Part shown: positions 7,460 through 16,102 of the stretch, in pieces
Numbering within the stretch: the first letter of the stretch is position 1
How the letters are laid out: the number at the start of each line of letters is the position of its first letter
Assembly: GCA_905211675.1 (NCBI GenBank)
Contig: CAJMBP010000011.1
Span: forward strand, 1 to 30,864
Origin: an uncultured Oscillospiraceae bacterium
Lineage (GTDB): Bacteria > Bacillota > Clostridia > Oscillospirales > Acutalibacteraceae
Reading direction: 5' to 3'
DNA length: 30,864 bases
Notes under the pieces: generated by a model
Databases searched by the model: none
Told to the model about the DNA's origin: nothing
What the model saw: only the letters and a program-made list of their open reading frames with translations
Position numbers and translations under genes: made by a program

Positions 7460-8491
7460 TTATACAAGTCCCATACAAATTTCTACAACCAAGGCTACAA
7501 TTACAACCAATGCCGAAATTATAAATCCGTGAATCATGGGCCTTATACCCGCCTTTTTCATATCTGAAAACGAGGTGTTAAGACCTATCGCGGCAAGTGC
7601 GCAAACCATTAAAAATTTGCTGATTGATTTTGTGTTTGAAACCACGGCATTTGGTATATTGAATACGCTTGCAACAATCGACAGCGCTAAAAAGCCCAAA
7701 ATAAACCAAGGAAAAATCTTTTTTATTCCGAAATTTGCTTTAAGCGCAGTGCCGTCTTTTTGCTGTTTTACAAATTCTTTTCTTTTAAGGCGCAGATTTA
7801 CAAAGGCAAACACTATAACTGTTGGTATAATCGACAGTGTGCGGGTAAGCTTTACCATAGTTGCGTAGTCGCCTGCAAGCTCCGAAAACGCATAGCCGGT
7901 TGCCACAACCGAGGACGTGTCGTTTACCGCAGTGCCTGCCCAAATGCCGAATGCCTCATCACTCATTCCGATAGCTCTGCCCATAATCGGAAACAGAATT
8001 ATCATAGCCATATCAAACAAAAAGGTTGCCGACATGGCGTAGGCAATATCATTATCCTCGGCGTCAATTGTAGGCGCTATTGCCGCTATTGCAGAGCCGC
8101 CGCAAATACCCGTGCCCGCTGATATAAGGTTAGAAAGCTTCCAGTTAAGGCCCAACGCCTTGCCTATAAAATATCCGCCGCCGAAGCAGGTCAGCAGTGT
8201 AAAAAACATAACAAGCAGTGTTTTTTGACCCACATTTAAAACATTGTTTATATTAAGCGACAGACCTAAAATAATTATCGCAAATTTAAGCACGGTTTTT
8301 GAAGTGAATTTGAGCCCCGAGCCGAAAACCCCCATTTTTTTAATAAGCGGATTAAAGAGCATGCCCAAAAACATTGCAATAACCGCGCCGCCTATAATGT
8401 GAACGGGTAACAGATTCTCAATAAACACAGCCACTGCCGCAATAATTCCCGCCGCGATTATTCCGGGGAAAAATCCTAAAACCTTTTTCAT
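7460..8491 (-). CDS. YeiH/UPF0324 family putative sulfate exporter
   Basis: This 343-residue integral membrane protein has about ten hydrophobic segments and the family's conserved elements: LGMLFNP near residue 50, ILGLSL near 80, GTGICGGSAIAA near 127 and WAGTAVNDTSSVVATG near 185. The UPF0324/YeiH family is annotated as putative sulfate exporters on limited evidence; transport of another anion is possible. I chose the ATG at 8491 because AAAGGA lies 8 nt upstream; a TTG at 8530 adds 13 polar residues without a ribosome binding site. It is a single gene with promoter and terminator, divergent from rsmE. Confidence 0.88.
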   Translation of the reverse strand: MKKVLGFFPGIIAAGIIAAVAVFIENLLPVHIIGGAVIAMFLGMLFNPLIKKMGVFGSGLKFTSKTVLKFAIIILGLSLNINNVLNVGQKTLLVMFFTLLTCFGGGYFIGKALGLNWKLSNLISAGTGICGGSAIAAIAPTIDAEDNDIAYAMSATFLFDMAMIILFPIMGRAIGMSDEAFGIWAGTAVNDTSSVVATGYAFSELAGDYATMVKLTRTLSIIPTVIVFAFVNLRLKRKEFVKQQKDGTALKANFGIKKIFPWFILGFLALSIVASVFNIPNAVVSNTKSISKFLMVCALAAIGLNTSFSDMKKAGIRPMIHGFIISALVVIVALVVEICMGLV

Positions 8492-8554
8492 AAATACAAT
8501 CCTTTGTCTGTTTTTTGCCTTTGTGCGCAAGCGATAAGCGTGAACACAAAAAAG

Positions 8555-8583
8555 ATTTTAACATAAAGCCTTTTGATAGTCAA
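8555..8583 (-). promoter_or_regulatory. SigA promoter of the YeiH-family gene
   Basis: TTGACT (8578-8583) and TAAAAT (8555-8560) on the minus strand are separated by 17 nt; the leader is about 55 nt. It lies almost back to back with the rsmE promoter. Confidence 0.7.
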
Positions 8584-8585
8584 TC

Positions 8586-8614
8586 TTGTAAATTACGCAT
8601 TTTTTTGATATAAT
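8586..8614 (+). promoter_or_regulatory. Extended -10 SigA promoter of the rsmE operon
   Basis: TTGTAA (8586-8591) and TATAAT (8609-8614) are separated by 17 nt, with a TG one base upstream of the -10 (TGATATAAT), the extended -10 form. Confidence 0.7.
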
Positions 8615-8635
8615 ACCGTAAAAGGTGGGTTTTAT

Positions 8636-9376
8636 ATGTTTAACTTTTTTGTTGACGGCGACAACCGAAAAAACGATAAATATTTTATAAGCGGCGCTGA
8701 CTTTAACCATATAAAAAATGTTTTGAGAATGAATGTCGGCGACACATTGCTTGTAAGCTGTAACAATTCGAGCGACCTTTGCAAAATAATCTTGTTTGAA
8801 AGCGATACGGTTGTTGCCGAAATAGTCGAAAAGAACTACAAAAACACCAATCTGCCGATAGAAATTCACCTTTTTCAGGGTCTGCCGAAAAGCGATAAAT
8901 TAGAGCTTATTATTCAAAAAGCGGTAGAATTGGGTGTTACAAGCGTAACGCCCGTTGCAATGAAACGAAGCATTGTAAAAATAGACGAAAAAAAGATTAA
9001 GACCAAAACACAGCGCTGGCAGGCCATTGCCGAGGCAGCGGCAAAACAGAGCAAACGCAATAAAATACCGCAAATTTGCGATGTCGTGCCTTACAGCAAA
9101 ATGTTAGAGTCGGCAAAGCAATTGGATTTGCTTTTAGTGCCTTATGAATGCGCCGACGGAATGGGTGCAACCAAACAGGCTTTAAAAGAAATAAAAAGCG
9201 GTATGTCGGTAGGCATTATAATAGGTCCAGAGGGCGGCTTTGACCAAAACGAGATTGAAGCCGCAATTCAGTCGGGCGGAAAAATAATATCGCTGGGCAG
9301 TCGCATTTTGCGCACCGAAACCGCCGCAATAACGGCAGTAGCCATGTGCATGCTTTACAGTGAAACGGAACTTTAA
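8636..9376 (+). CDS. rsmE: 16S rRNA (uracil-1498-N3)-methyltransferase RsmE
   Basis: This 246-residue protein matches RsmE over its whole length. The N-terminal PUA-like RNA-binding part is at about 1-70 and the C-terminal SPOUT methyltransferase knot has GPEGGF at 197-202 and SLGSRILRTETA at 219-230. It uses SAM to methylate N3 of U1498 in helix 44 of 16S rRNA. AAAGGTGGG precedes the ATG. A second RNA methyltransferase gene starts 4 nt after its stop, so the pair is one rRNA-modification operon behind the extended -10 promoter. In many Firmicutes rsmE sits behind prmA or dnaJ; here neither is present. Confidence 0.95.
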   Translation: MFNFFVDGDNRKNDKYFISGADFNHIKNVLRMNVGDTLLVSCNNSSDLCKIILFESDTVVAEIVEKNYKNTNLPIEIHLFQGLPKSDKLELIIQKAVELGVTSVTPVAMKRSIVKIDEKKIKTKTQRWQAIAEAAAKQSKRNKIPQICDVVPYSKMLESAKQLDLLLVPYECADGMGATKQALKEIKSGMSVGIIIGPEGGFDQNEIEAAIQSGGKIISLGSRILRTETAAITAVAMCMLYSETEL

Positions 9377-9380
9377 TAAT

Positions 9381-10736
9381 ATGAAACAATTACCGACAGA
9401 ATTTATAAAACGAATGAAAGCAATGCTGGGCGACGGGTACGGTGACTATGAAAAAGCCATAAATGAGCCGCCCGTTAAGGCTTTTCGGGTTAATACCGAC
9501 AAAATAAGTGTGTCCGATTTTGAAAAAATCAATCCCTTCGGCAACCAAAAAATAAGCTATGTTCAAAACGGATATTACCTCGATTACGAAAAGGCGGGCA
9601 ATCACCCGTTTCATCACGCGGGCATGATTTATGTGCAGGAGCCTGCCGCTATGGCACCTGCCGAGTGTATTGATATTGCACCCGACAGCAAAATTCTTGA
9701 TATGTGCGCCGCCCCCGGCGGCAAAAGCACACAGCTAAAAAATAAACTGGGCGACGGCGGGGTGCTTGTGGCCAACGAAATCATACCGTCAAGGTGCAAA
9801 ATTCTTACGGGCAACATCGAGCGACTGGGCCTTAAAAACTGCGTCACAACCTGCATGGAAACAGCGCGTCTTGCCGAAATATTTTCAAACACCTTCGACA
9901 TTGTTATGGTAGACGCCCCATGCTCGGGCGAGGGAATGTTCCGCAAAGAGCAAGCGGCGATTGATGAGTGGAGCATAGAAAATGTAAAAAAATGCGCCGC
10001 AAGACAAAAAGATATTTTGGAAAACGCCGTAAAATGCATTAAAAGCGGAGGTACAATAATTTATTCTACCTGTACCTTTTCGTTAGAAGAAAACGAAATG
10101 ACGGTAGACGCCTTTTTAAAATCGCACCCCGATTTTGAAATAATACCCGTAAAGCAAGAGGTGCGTAACGCCACCTGCGACGGCATAAAATTTGACGGCT
10201 GCACTTGTGAGAATATACACTTCGCGCGTCGGTTTTATCCGCACAAAAATGCGGGTGAGGGTCAGTTTATGGCGGTTTTACACCACAAGGGCGAAAAAAT
10301 GTCAGAACTTTGCATACGAAAAAACCAGCCCCAAAAAACCAACCCTGTTTTGCTTGCGTTTCTTGATGACACGCTCGAAAGCTACAACCAAGATGATATT
10401 GTATTTTACGGTGATACGCCGGTCTTTTACAGTGGAGATATTGAAATTCAAAAAGGAACTGCTTTTATGTGCGGCGTAACAATAGGTGAAATAAAAAAGA
10501 ACTATGTTTTACCTCACCACCAGTTTTTCAGTGCTTTCGGGTCACAGTTTAAACGAAAAATCGACCTTGACCCAAACGGCGAAGATATAATAAAATATTT
10601 GCACGGCGAAGAAATAAAAACCGACTGTGTAAACGGCTGGGCGGCGGTTACGGTGTGCGGCGTGGCGCTCGGCGGCGCAAAGGTGTCGGGCGGAGTTGCA
10701 AAAAACCATTATCCCAAAGGATTAAGGTTAAAATAA
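9381..10736 (+). CDS. RsmF/YebU-type rRNA (cytosine-C5) methyltransferase
   Basis: This 451-residue member of the NOL1/NOP2/Sun family has a SAM-binding motif MCAAPGGKSTQL at 108-119 and the two conserved cysteines in DAPCSGEG (Cys181) and STCTFS (Cys231), the pair that handles covalent catalysis at C5 of cytosine. The C-terminal 170 residues resemble the RsmF-type extension with a PUA-like end. The target is probably a 16S rRNA cytosine, as for the Firmicutes RsmF-like enzymes, but the position cannot be read from sequence. I chose the ATG at 9381; a GTG at 9360 overlaps the rsmE end and has no binding site. It is co-transcribed with rsmE. Confidence 0.9.
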   Translation: MKQLPTEFIKRMKAMLGDGYGDYEKAINEPPVKAFRVNTDKISVSDFEKINPFGNQKISYVQNGYYLDYEKAGNHPFHHAGMIYVQEPAAMAPAECIDIAPDSKILDMCAAPGGKSTQLKNKLGDGGVLVANEIIPSRCKILTGNIERLGLKNCVTTCMETARLAEIFSNTFDIVMVDAPCSGEGMFRKEQAAIDEWSIENVKKCAARQKDILENAVKCIKSGGTIIYSTCTFSLEENEMTVDAFLKSHPDFEIIPVKQEVRNATCDGIKFDGCTCENIHFARRFYPHKNAGEGQFMAVLHHKGEKMSELCIRKNQPQKTNPVLLAFLDDTLESYNQDDIVFYGDTPVFYSGDIEIQKGTAFMCGVTIGEIKKNYVLPHHQFFSAFGSQFKRKIDLDPNGEDIIKYLHGEEIKTDCVNGWAAVTVCGVALGGAKVSGGVAKNHYPKGLRLK

Positions 10737-10784
10737 TAATTTACACAACAAAAGAAAACACCGTTTTTTAACAGATACGGACTA

Positions 10785-10813
10785 TTGACTGTTTTGGGTA
10801 TTTGATATAAAAT
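10785..10813 (+). promoter_or_regulatory. SigA promoter of the YitT-like / HD gene pair
   Basis: TTGACT (10785-10790) and TAAAAT (10808-10813) are separated by 17 nt. The -10 overlaps an in-frame ATG at 10812, which therefore cannot be the translation start and moves it to the GTG at 10857. Confidence 0.65.
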
Positions 10814-10856
10814 GATCGGTGAGTGTTATGTTTACAGTTTTTGGAGATTGACATCT

Positions 10857-11549
10857 GTGAAAAAAATTAAAATATACAGCGAGGTTGTCTACATAATAGC
10901 GCAGTTTGGACTTACCTTTGCCGTGGCAGTAATGGCAGCCGCCGATTTCGGACTTTCGATGATAGTGGCACCCTCATATATAATAAGTCAAAAATTCAGC
11001 GTTTTTACCTTCGGTCAGTGGGACTATCTGATACAGGGCTTATTGTTTATTGTGCTGTGCTTGTGTATGAAAAAATTTCGGTTGACCTATCTTATGTCGT
11101 TTTTAACCTGTGTGATTTACGGCACAATACTTGATGTGTGGCGCGCCGTGATACCCATTCTTAACCCCGAAATCACGGCGCCCGGCAGTATGCCGATTGC
11201 CGTTCGCATAATACTTTTTGTGTTCGGTGAGTTGCTTAATGCGGCTATGGTGGCGCTTTTCTTTAAAAGTTATATCTATCCGCTTGTGACCGAATTTTTT
11301 GTCAAGGGTATGAGCAAAAGATATAATATCGACATAAACAAATTCAAAAAGATTTTCGATTTGTGCGGCCTTGCCGTGTCAGTAATGCTGACGCTTGTTT
11401 TCTTCAAAAGATTTGTCGGAATTAAGTGGGGCACCGTAGTAATAGCCCTTATAAACGGCGAGCTGATAGGCTTTTTCTCAAGATTATTCGACAAATATTT
11501 TGAAACGGTTGACCTGTTTCCGCGCTTTGCCGCAAAATTCAAATTTTAA
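10857..11549 (+). CDS. YczE/YyaS/YitT-like membrane protein (DUF6198-like)
   Basis: The 230-residue product has about five or six hydrophobic segments and a partly charged stretch (KGMSKRYNIDINKFKK) in its second half. The pattern, including AAADFGLSMIVAPSYIIS in the first helices and a GTILD motif in the middle, resembles the YczE/YitT-like family of unknown function. The start is assigned to GTG 10857 with GGAG at 10843-10846, because the upstream ATG overlaps the promoter -10. The HD-domain gene follows after 13 nt, so the two are co-transcribed. No substrate can be proposed. Confidence 0.7.
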   Translation: MKKIKIYSEVVYIIAQFGLTFAVAVMAAADFGLSMIVAPSYIISQKFSVFTFGQWDYLIQGLLFIVLCLCMKKFRLTYLMSFLTCVIYGTILDVWRAVIPILNPEITAPGSMPIAVRIILFVFGELLNAAMVALFFKSYIYPLVTEFFVKGMSKRYNIDINKFKKIFDLCGLAVSVMLTLVFFKRFVGIKWGTVVIALINGELIGFFSRLFDKYFETVDLFPRFAAKFKF

Positions 11550-11562
11550 AAAGGAAAAAATT

Positions 11563-12219
11563 ATGACCTACAATGAAATAAAGAAAAACAAGGCAATTCA
11601 TAATTATATAACCGCCGCCGACGCGTCGCTTTCGGCACTCGGCTACACCGAGCACAGCTTTGCGCATGTGGGCGCGGTTGCCGAAAAAGCAGGATACATT
11701 CTGTCGACGCTCGGTTACAGCGAGCGCACGGTAGAGCTTGTTAAAATAGCCGGTTATCTGCACGATATAGGCAATCTTGTGAACCGCGTGGACCACAGTC
11801 AAAGCGGCGCCGTTATGGCTTTCAGAATTTTAGACAAGTTAGGCTTTAATTCAGAGGAAATAGCCGATATTGTAACTGCGATAGGCAATCACGACGAGGG
11901 CACGGGCGTTCCCGTAAGCGAGTTTGCCGCGGCGCTCATTTTAGCCGACAAGTCGGACGTTCGCCGCAACCGCGTGCGCAATCAGGATATATCTACATTT
12001 GATATACACGATCGCGTTAATTATTCGGTTACAAGCGCAAATCTGCAAATAAACCAAGACAAAACCCAAATCGAGCTTAACCTTACAATAGACACCGAAT
12101 ACAGTTCGGTAATGGACTACTTTGAAATATTTATGCAGCGTATGATTTTATGCCGAAAGGCCGCCGAAAAATTAGGTCTGCGTTTTAAGCTTGTTATAAA
12201 TAATCAGCAGCTGCTGTAA
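11563..12219 (+). CDS. HD-domain phosphohydrolase-like protein
   Basis: This 218-residue cytosolic protein has the metal-binding set of the HD superfamily: His35, His67-Asp68 (YLHDIGN), His110-Asp111 (GNHDEG) and Asp129 (LADKSD). HD proteins are metal-dependent phosphohydrolases acting on nucleotides or cyclic dinucleotides. This one lacks the HD-GYP signature and RelA-type synthetase parts, so its substrate is open. I chose the ATG at 11563, preceded by AAAGGA; an in-frame upstream ATG lies inside the previous gene. It is the second gene of a two-gene operon ending in the hairpin at 12225-12253. Confidence 0.82.
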   Translation: MTYNEIKKNKAIHNYITAADASLSALGYTEHSFAHVGAVAEKAGYILSTLGYSERTVELVKIAGYLHDIGNLVNRVDHSQSGAVMAFRILDKLGFNSEEIADIVTAIGNHDEGTGVPVSEFAAALILADKSDVRRNRVRNQDISTFDIHDRVNYSVTSANLQINQDKTQIELNLTIDTEYSSVMDYFEIFMQRMILCRKAAEKLGLRFKLVINNQQLL

Positions 12220-12224
12220 AACAA

Positions 12225-12253
12225 AACCCTCTGCTTTTCCGGCAGAGGGTTTA
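12225..12253. terminator. Bidirectional terminator
   Basis: AACCCTCTGC (12225-12234) pairs with GCAGAGGGTT (12242-12251) around a 7-nt loop. It lies between the convergent HD gene and galT; the A-run on one side and T-run on the other suit both directions. Confidence 0.8.
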
Positions 12254-12263
12254 CTGTATAGTT

Positions 12264-13757
12264 TTAAGAATTAACGGTATTTATAAATTTAATAAAGGCG
12301 TCCTGACCCTGCTTGTCGCGCTTGAACACGCCGGCGTCTTCAAGAACCTTTGAAAATACAATTCCTATTTCGTCTTTTAGTATTTTATCAATATTGTCGG
12401 CGTTTATATCATTGTATTTTGCCTTTATTTCATCAGCCCAATCGGCGTGTTTTTCAATGCTTTCAATCAAGCGGATATCCTTGTCGTTTAAAATTGCGTC
12501 GGTAAGCGTAGCCATTTCGTCTTTTAGTCGCGACGGTAAAACGGCAAGACCCATAACCTCGATAAGACCGATGTTTTCTTTTTTGATGTGGTGCAGTTCG
12601 TTATGCGGGTGGAAATAACCCAAGGGATATTCCTCAGTTGTAATGTTGTTGCGAAGCACTAAATCAAGCTCATATTTTTCGCCGCGCATACGCGCAATCG
12701 GCGTTACGGCGTTGTGCGGCTCGCCGTCGGTTTCGGCAAACACAAAAACACTTTCGTCGGTATAATGCTGCCAAGTTGTAAATATTTTGTCGGCAAGGTC
12801 GATTATGCGCTCGGCGCTGTCGGCGGTGAGTCTGATTACCGACATAGGCCATTTTACTATGCCTGCGGTAACATCTTCAAAGCCGTCAAACACAATCGGC
12901 TTTTCAATGGGTGCCTTTTCCATGGCAAAGGTGTAGCGACCGCCCTGAAAATGCTCGTGACTTAAAATCGAGCCGCCGACAATAGGCAAGCCGGCGTTAG
13001 AGCCTATAAAGTAGTGCGGAAACATTTTAACAAAATCAAACAGCTTGCAAAACGCCTTTTTGTCGACAAGCATAGGCGTGTGGCTGCTGTTGAAAACTAT
13101 ACAGTGCTCTGGGTAATAAACATAGGGTGAATACTGCATAAACCAAGCTTCATCGGTCAAGGTGAGCGGTATTAGCCGATGATTTTGCCTTGCCGGAAAA
13201 TTAACTCTGCCGGCATAGCCCTCACATTCCTTGCAAAGCAGGCATTTTGGGTAGCCCGACTGAGGGGCGTTTTTGGCCGCCATAATCTCTTTAAGGCTTT
13301 TTTCGGGCTTTGAAAGATTTATTGTAATGTCAAGGTCGCCGTATTCTGTGGGCGATACCCATTTAATATCTTTTTTAATGCGGTATGTGCGAATATAATC
13401 GCTGTCCTTTGACAGCTTGTGATAATAGTCGGTCGCCGCCTCGGGCGATGTTTTGTAACGGTTAAAAAACTCGGCTTCAACCTCTGAGGGTCGCGGCATC
13501 ATAAGCCCCATAAGCTTTGTGTCGAACAAATCGCGGGCGGTAATGCTGTCATCAATAATGCCGTTTTGGACCGCGTAATCAAGTATTGCGGCAAGAGTAG
13601 ATTCTAAATCAACATTGTTAAAGTCTTCTTCACAGCTGAATTCATCAAGGCGCAACGCATCTATAAGCAGGTTTGTTACATATATTTCGTCACGCTTTGA
13701 AAAAAGTCCCTTTTCAAGCCCGTAGCATACAAGCTTTTTAATTTCTTTTTGTATCAT
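12264..13757 (-). CDS. galT: UDP-glucose--hexose-1-phosphate uridylyltransferase (class II GalT)
   Basis: At 497 residues this is the long, class II GalT found in Firmicutes. It exchanges UMP between UDP-glucose and galactose-1-phosphate in the Leloir pathway. The nucleophile region is SHEHFQGG with His267 and His269. A cysteine group at 172, 175 and 178 could hold a metal, and a YFHPHNELHH stretch lies near residue 385. No galK or galE lies beside it. It starts 12 nt after a DUF3048 lipoprotein gene and shares that promoter. The window's NahK-like kinase makes hexose(amine)-1-phosphates, which GalT-type enzymes can accept (inference). Confidence 0.95.
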   Translation of the reverse strand: MIQKEIKKLVCYGLEKGLFSKRDEIYVTNLLIDALRLDEFSCEEDFNNVDLESTLAAILDYAVQNGIIDDSITARDLFDTKLMGLMMPRPSEVEAEFFNRYKTSPEAATDYYHKLSKDSDYIRTYRIKKDIKWVSPTEYGDLDITINLSKPEKSLKEIMAAKNAPQSGYPKCLLCKECEGYAGRVNFPARQNHRLIPLTLTDEAWFMQYSPYVYYPEHCIVFNSSHTPMLVDKKAFCKLFDFVKMFPHYFIGSNAGLPIVGGSILSHEHFQGGRYTFAMEKAPIEKPIVFDGFEDVTAGIVKWPMSVIRLTADSAERIIDLADKIFTTWQHYTDESVFVFAETDGEPHNAVTPIARMRGEKYELDLVLRNNITTEEYPLGYFHPHNELHHIKKENIGLIEVMGLAVLPSRLKDEMATLTDAILNDKDIRLIESIEKHADWADEIKAKYNDINADNIDKILKDEIGIVFSKVLEDAGVFKRDKQGQDAFIKFINTVNS

Positions 13758-13769
13758 AATTTCACTTCT

Positions 13770-14795
13770 TTACTGAAAGGTGGGGTTGCAGGTTGTTTTG
13801 TCTGCTATGCAAACCCAAGATTTACCGGCGCTTACTTTTATTTCGTTGCCGTTTGTGTCGGTAAACGAAAGTCCGTTTTTAGCGTCGCCTTTAGACCATT
13901 TTATAAACTGAACGGTACCGTTGGTTATATAATAACCGTCGCCGCCTATAAGGTCTACCTTGCGGTGTTTTCCGTCGGGATAGTTTGAAATCGAAGTGAG
14001 CAAAATGAAAACATTTTTAATTTGAACCTGATCGCCGGTAAAATAGTCGTTGAGCACCGTGCCGCCTATAACGCGTGTATAAAGCCCCGAAGCCGCATCG
14101 TATGTAAAACTTTCGGTTTGCGTGGGAAACGGTACCGAAACACTTGCGGCGGCACCGCCGTCAAGAGCGAGCTGTTCGTCGGTAAAGTTTGCCCAATTGC
14201 CCGTGCGGGTTGCGTCTGTTTTAAAACTACCCGACAGATTTTTCCATAAATCACCGCCCAAAGCGTACAGGGTGTGTTCGCTTGAAAGGCCGTTTGAAAT
14301 TCGTTTTGCACCCTTTGAGTTGGTATCGATGCTCAAATCGTCAATATCTTTAAGGTGCGGCGCGCAGTAAGTCGGGTCCTGACCGCAGTGAACATAAATC
14401 GCATCGTGGCCGAGGGCCAAATCAACATACGGGTAACGGGCAGAGCGAACACTGCCTATCTTGTCAATGTCCGAAATATCCTGATAAACTGCCATAAGGC
14501 GTGTAATTCCGCCTTCAACCTCTGTTTCGTAAACAATGTCGGCCTTTGCAACACCGGTTTGAACCTTTTGCGCGGTTTTAACATTGTTTACCATTATAGC
14601 AACAGGGCGCCTTGCAGCAATTTCTTTGCTTACCTCGGTGCCGGTGAGCGGATTTGTCGAAAAATTATTTGCCGTAACCTCAGTTTCAGATTCGGTTTCG
14701 TAGTCTGAAAGGTTGTCATATACAACGGTTTTATCACAGCCTACTGCAAAAATAAGCATAAGACAGCAAGCGGCTGCCAAAATCTTTTTGAACAT
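13770..14795 (-). CDS. DUF3048 (YerB-like) lipoprotein
   Basis: The 341-residue product begins with a lipoprotein signal (hydrophobic 4-19, FAVGC with Cys20), then a Thr/Glu-rich linker. A DUF3048 domain follows from about residue 50, with the family's RPVAIMVNN, DIVYETEVEGGITRLMAVY and IGSVRSARYPYV segments. The C-terminal part (about 230-340) is the DUF3048 second domain. YerB-like proteins are extracytoplasmic and of unknown function. GGGGGA precedes the ATG. galT follows after 12 nt with no visible promoter or terminator between them, an unusual pairing that may reflect chance co-transcription. Confidence 0.88.
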   Translation of the reverse strand: MFKKILAAACCLMLIFAVGCDKTVVYDNLSDYETESETEVTANNFSTNPLTGTEVSKEIAARRPVAIMVNNVKTAQKVQTGVAKADIVYETEVEGGITRLMAVYQDISDIDKIGSVRSARYPYVDLALGHDAIYVHCGQDPTYCAPHLKDIDDLSIDTNSKGAKRISNGLSSEHTLYALGGDLWKNLSGSFKTDATRTGNWANFTDEQLALDGGAAASVSVPFPTQTESFTYDAASGLYTRVIGGTVLNDYFTGDQVQIKNVFILLTSISNYPDGKHRKVDLIGGDGYYITNGTVQFIKWSKGDAKNGLSFTDTNGNEIKVSAGKSWVCIADKTTCNPTFQ

Positions 14796-14828
14796 AAAAA
14801 AAGTCCCCCAAGTAAAGTTATATTTAAC

Positions 14829-14857
14829 ATTATAATGTCTTGTGTGTTACATTTCAA
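14829..14857 (-). promoter_or_regulatory. SigA promoter of the DUF3048-galT operon
   Basis: TTGAAA (14852-14857) and TATAAT (14829-14834) on the minus strand are separated by 17 nt; the leader is about 27 nt. Confidence 0.7.
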
Positions 14858-14901
14858 GGGTTTACATAAAAATTTTTATATAAAAATCAGCACATTCGGT
14901 A

Positions 14902-14930
14902 TTGTTTATTTTTTTGATATAATGTATAAT
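14902..14930 (+). promoter_or_regulatory. Promoter region of the nifS-thiI operon
   Basis: TTGTTT (14902-14907) and TATAAT (14925-14930) are separated by 17 nt. An alternative extended -10, TGATATAAT, ends at 14923; it is part of a 15-mer identical to the rsmE promoter (8600-8614). Either could be used. Confidence 0.65.
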
Positions 14931-14962
14931 AAAAGTGTATATTATCCGAAAGGGTGTAGGTT

Positions 14963-16102
14963 TTGAACAAAATCGCATATTTAGACAACAGCGCAACAAC
15001 AAAGCCCTGCGAAAAGGCAATTCAAAACATAAATATAGCCCTTAATCAAGCTTGGGGAAATCCGTCAAGTCTTTATGATTTAGGCTTTAAAGCGCAACAG
15101 CTTGTTGACGCCGCACGCAAAGCGACTGCGGCGACGCTTAAATGCCGTGATGATGAAATATACTTTGCAGGCTCGGGAACCGAGGCAAACAATACAAGCA
15201 TTTTAGGCGCCGCACAGGCGAGAAAAAAGCGCGGCAACCGAATTGTTACAACCGCTATTGAGCACCCGTCGGTTTTAGAAACGGTAAAGCGGCTTGAGTC
15301 TGACGGTTTTGAGGTTATATATTTAAAGCCGCAGGCAAACGGCAGTGTATCGGTCGATGATTTAAAAAATTCAATAAACCGCAATACAATACTTGTAAGT
15401 ATGATGCTTGTAAATAATGAAACGGGCGCGGTTCAGCCTGTGAAAGAGGCGGCGCAAATTATAAAGCAAATCGGGGCCCCTGCTCTTTTGCATTGTGACG
15501 GCGTACAGGCATTCGGTAAAATGCCGATAAATCTTTCGGATATGGGCGTAGATTTATTTTCTGCCAGCGGACATAAAATTCACGGACCCAAAGGCATTGG
15601 TATTCTTTATATCAAAAAAGGTGTCACCGTAAAGCCGCTGATTACGGGCGGCGGTCAAGAGAGGGGTATGCGCTCGGGCACGGAATCGGTGCCTTTGATT
15701 TACGGCCTTGCAGGCGCGGTAGATGAGCTTGGCAACATAAGTGAAAATCTTAAAAGGCAAAAAGACTTATGGCTTTACGCCAAAAACACCCTGCTTGATA
15801 CGGGATTTGTTACAATAAATTCCGCAGATGAGGTTTTGCCCTATATTTTAAATATTTCGGTCGAGGGATACCGTTCCGAAACACTGTTGCATTTTCTTGA
15901 AGCGCAGGGTGTTTATGTTTCGTCGGGAAGCGCGTGCTCAAAGGGCAAGGGAAGTCATGTGCTCGGTGAAATGGGTCTTAATCCCCGCCGTGTAGACAGC
16001 GCTTTGAGAATAAGCTTTTCGCGTTATAACACGAAAGAAGACATTGATATTTTAAAATCAGCACTCATACAGGCAACACAAAGGTTGAGAAAGGCAAATT
16101 GA
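14963..16102 (+). CDS. Cysteine desulfurase (NifS/IscS family), partner of ThiI
   Basis: This 379-residue PLP enzyme releases sulfur from cysteine as a persulfide. His101 (AIEHPSV) and Lys205 (SGHKIHGPKG) fit the PLP-binding His and the Schiff-base Lys. Cys325 (SSGSACSKG) is the persulfide-forming residue in the long flexible loop typical of the IscS/NifS class. The start is TTG at 14963 behind AAAGGGTG. The stop overlaps the thiI ATG by one base. As with B. subtilis NifZ-ThiI, it probably supplies sulfur for tRNA 4-thiouridine rather than general Fe-S assembly, since no iscU is adjacent. Confidence 0.93.
   Translation: MNKIAYLDNSATTKPCEKAIQNINIALNQAWGNPSSLYDLGFKAQQLVDAARKATAATLKCRDDEIYFAGSGTEANNTSILGAAQARKKRGNRIVTTAIEHPSVLETVKRLESDGFEVIYLKPQANGSVSVDDLKNSINRNTILVSMMLVNNETGAVQPVKEAAQIIKQIGAPALLHCDGVQAFGKMPINLSDMGVDLFSASGHKIHGPKGIGILYIKKGVTVKPLITGGGQERGMRSGTESVPLIYGLAGAVDELGNISENLKRQKDLWLYAKNTLLDTGFVTINSADEVLPYILNISVEGYRSETLLHFLEAQGVYVSSGSACSKGKGSHVLGEMGLNPRRVDSALRISFSRYNTKEDIDILKSALIQATQRLRKAN

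Noticed and set aside
10737..10784. Terminator after the RsmF-like gene
   Set aside because: Only a 4-bp CCGT/ACGG pairing was found, too weak to call.
10812..10856. Upstream ATG start for the YitT-like gene
   Set aside because: The ATG overlaps the -10 element of a good promoter, so it would lie at or before the transcription start; GTG 10857 has a ribosome binding site.
14820..14962. TPP or other riboswitch before the nifS-thiI operon
   Set aside because: The leader after the promoter is about 25-30 nt and contains no THI-box-like conserved sequence.
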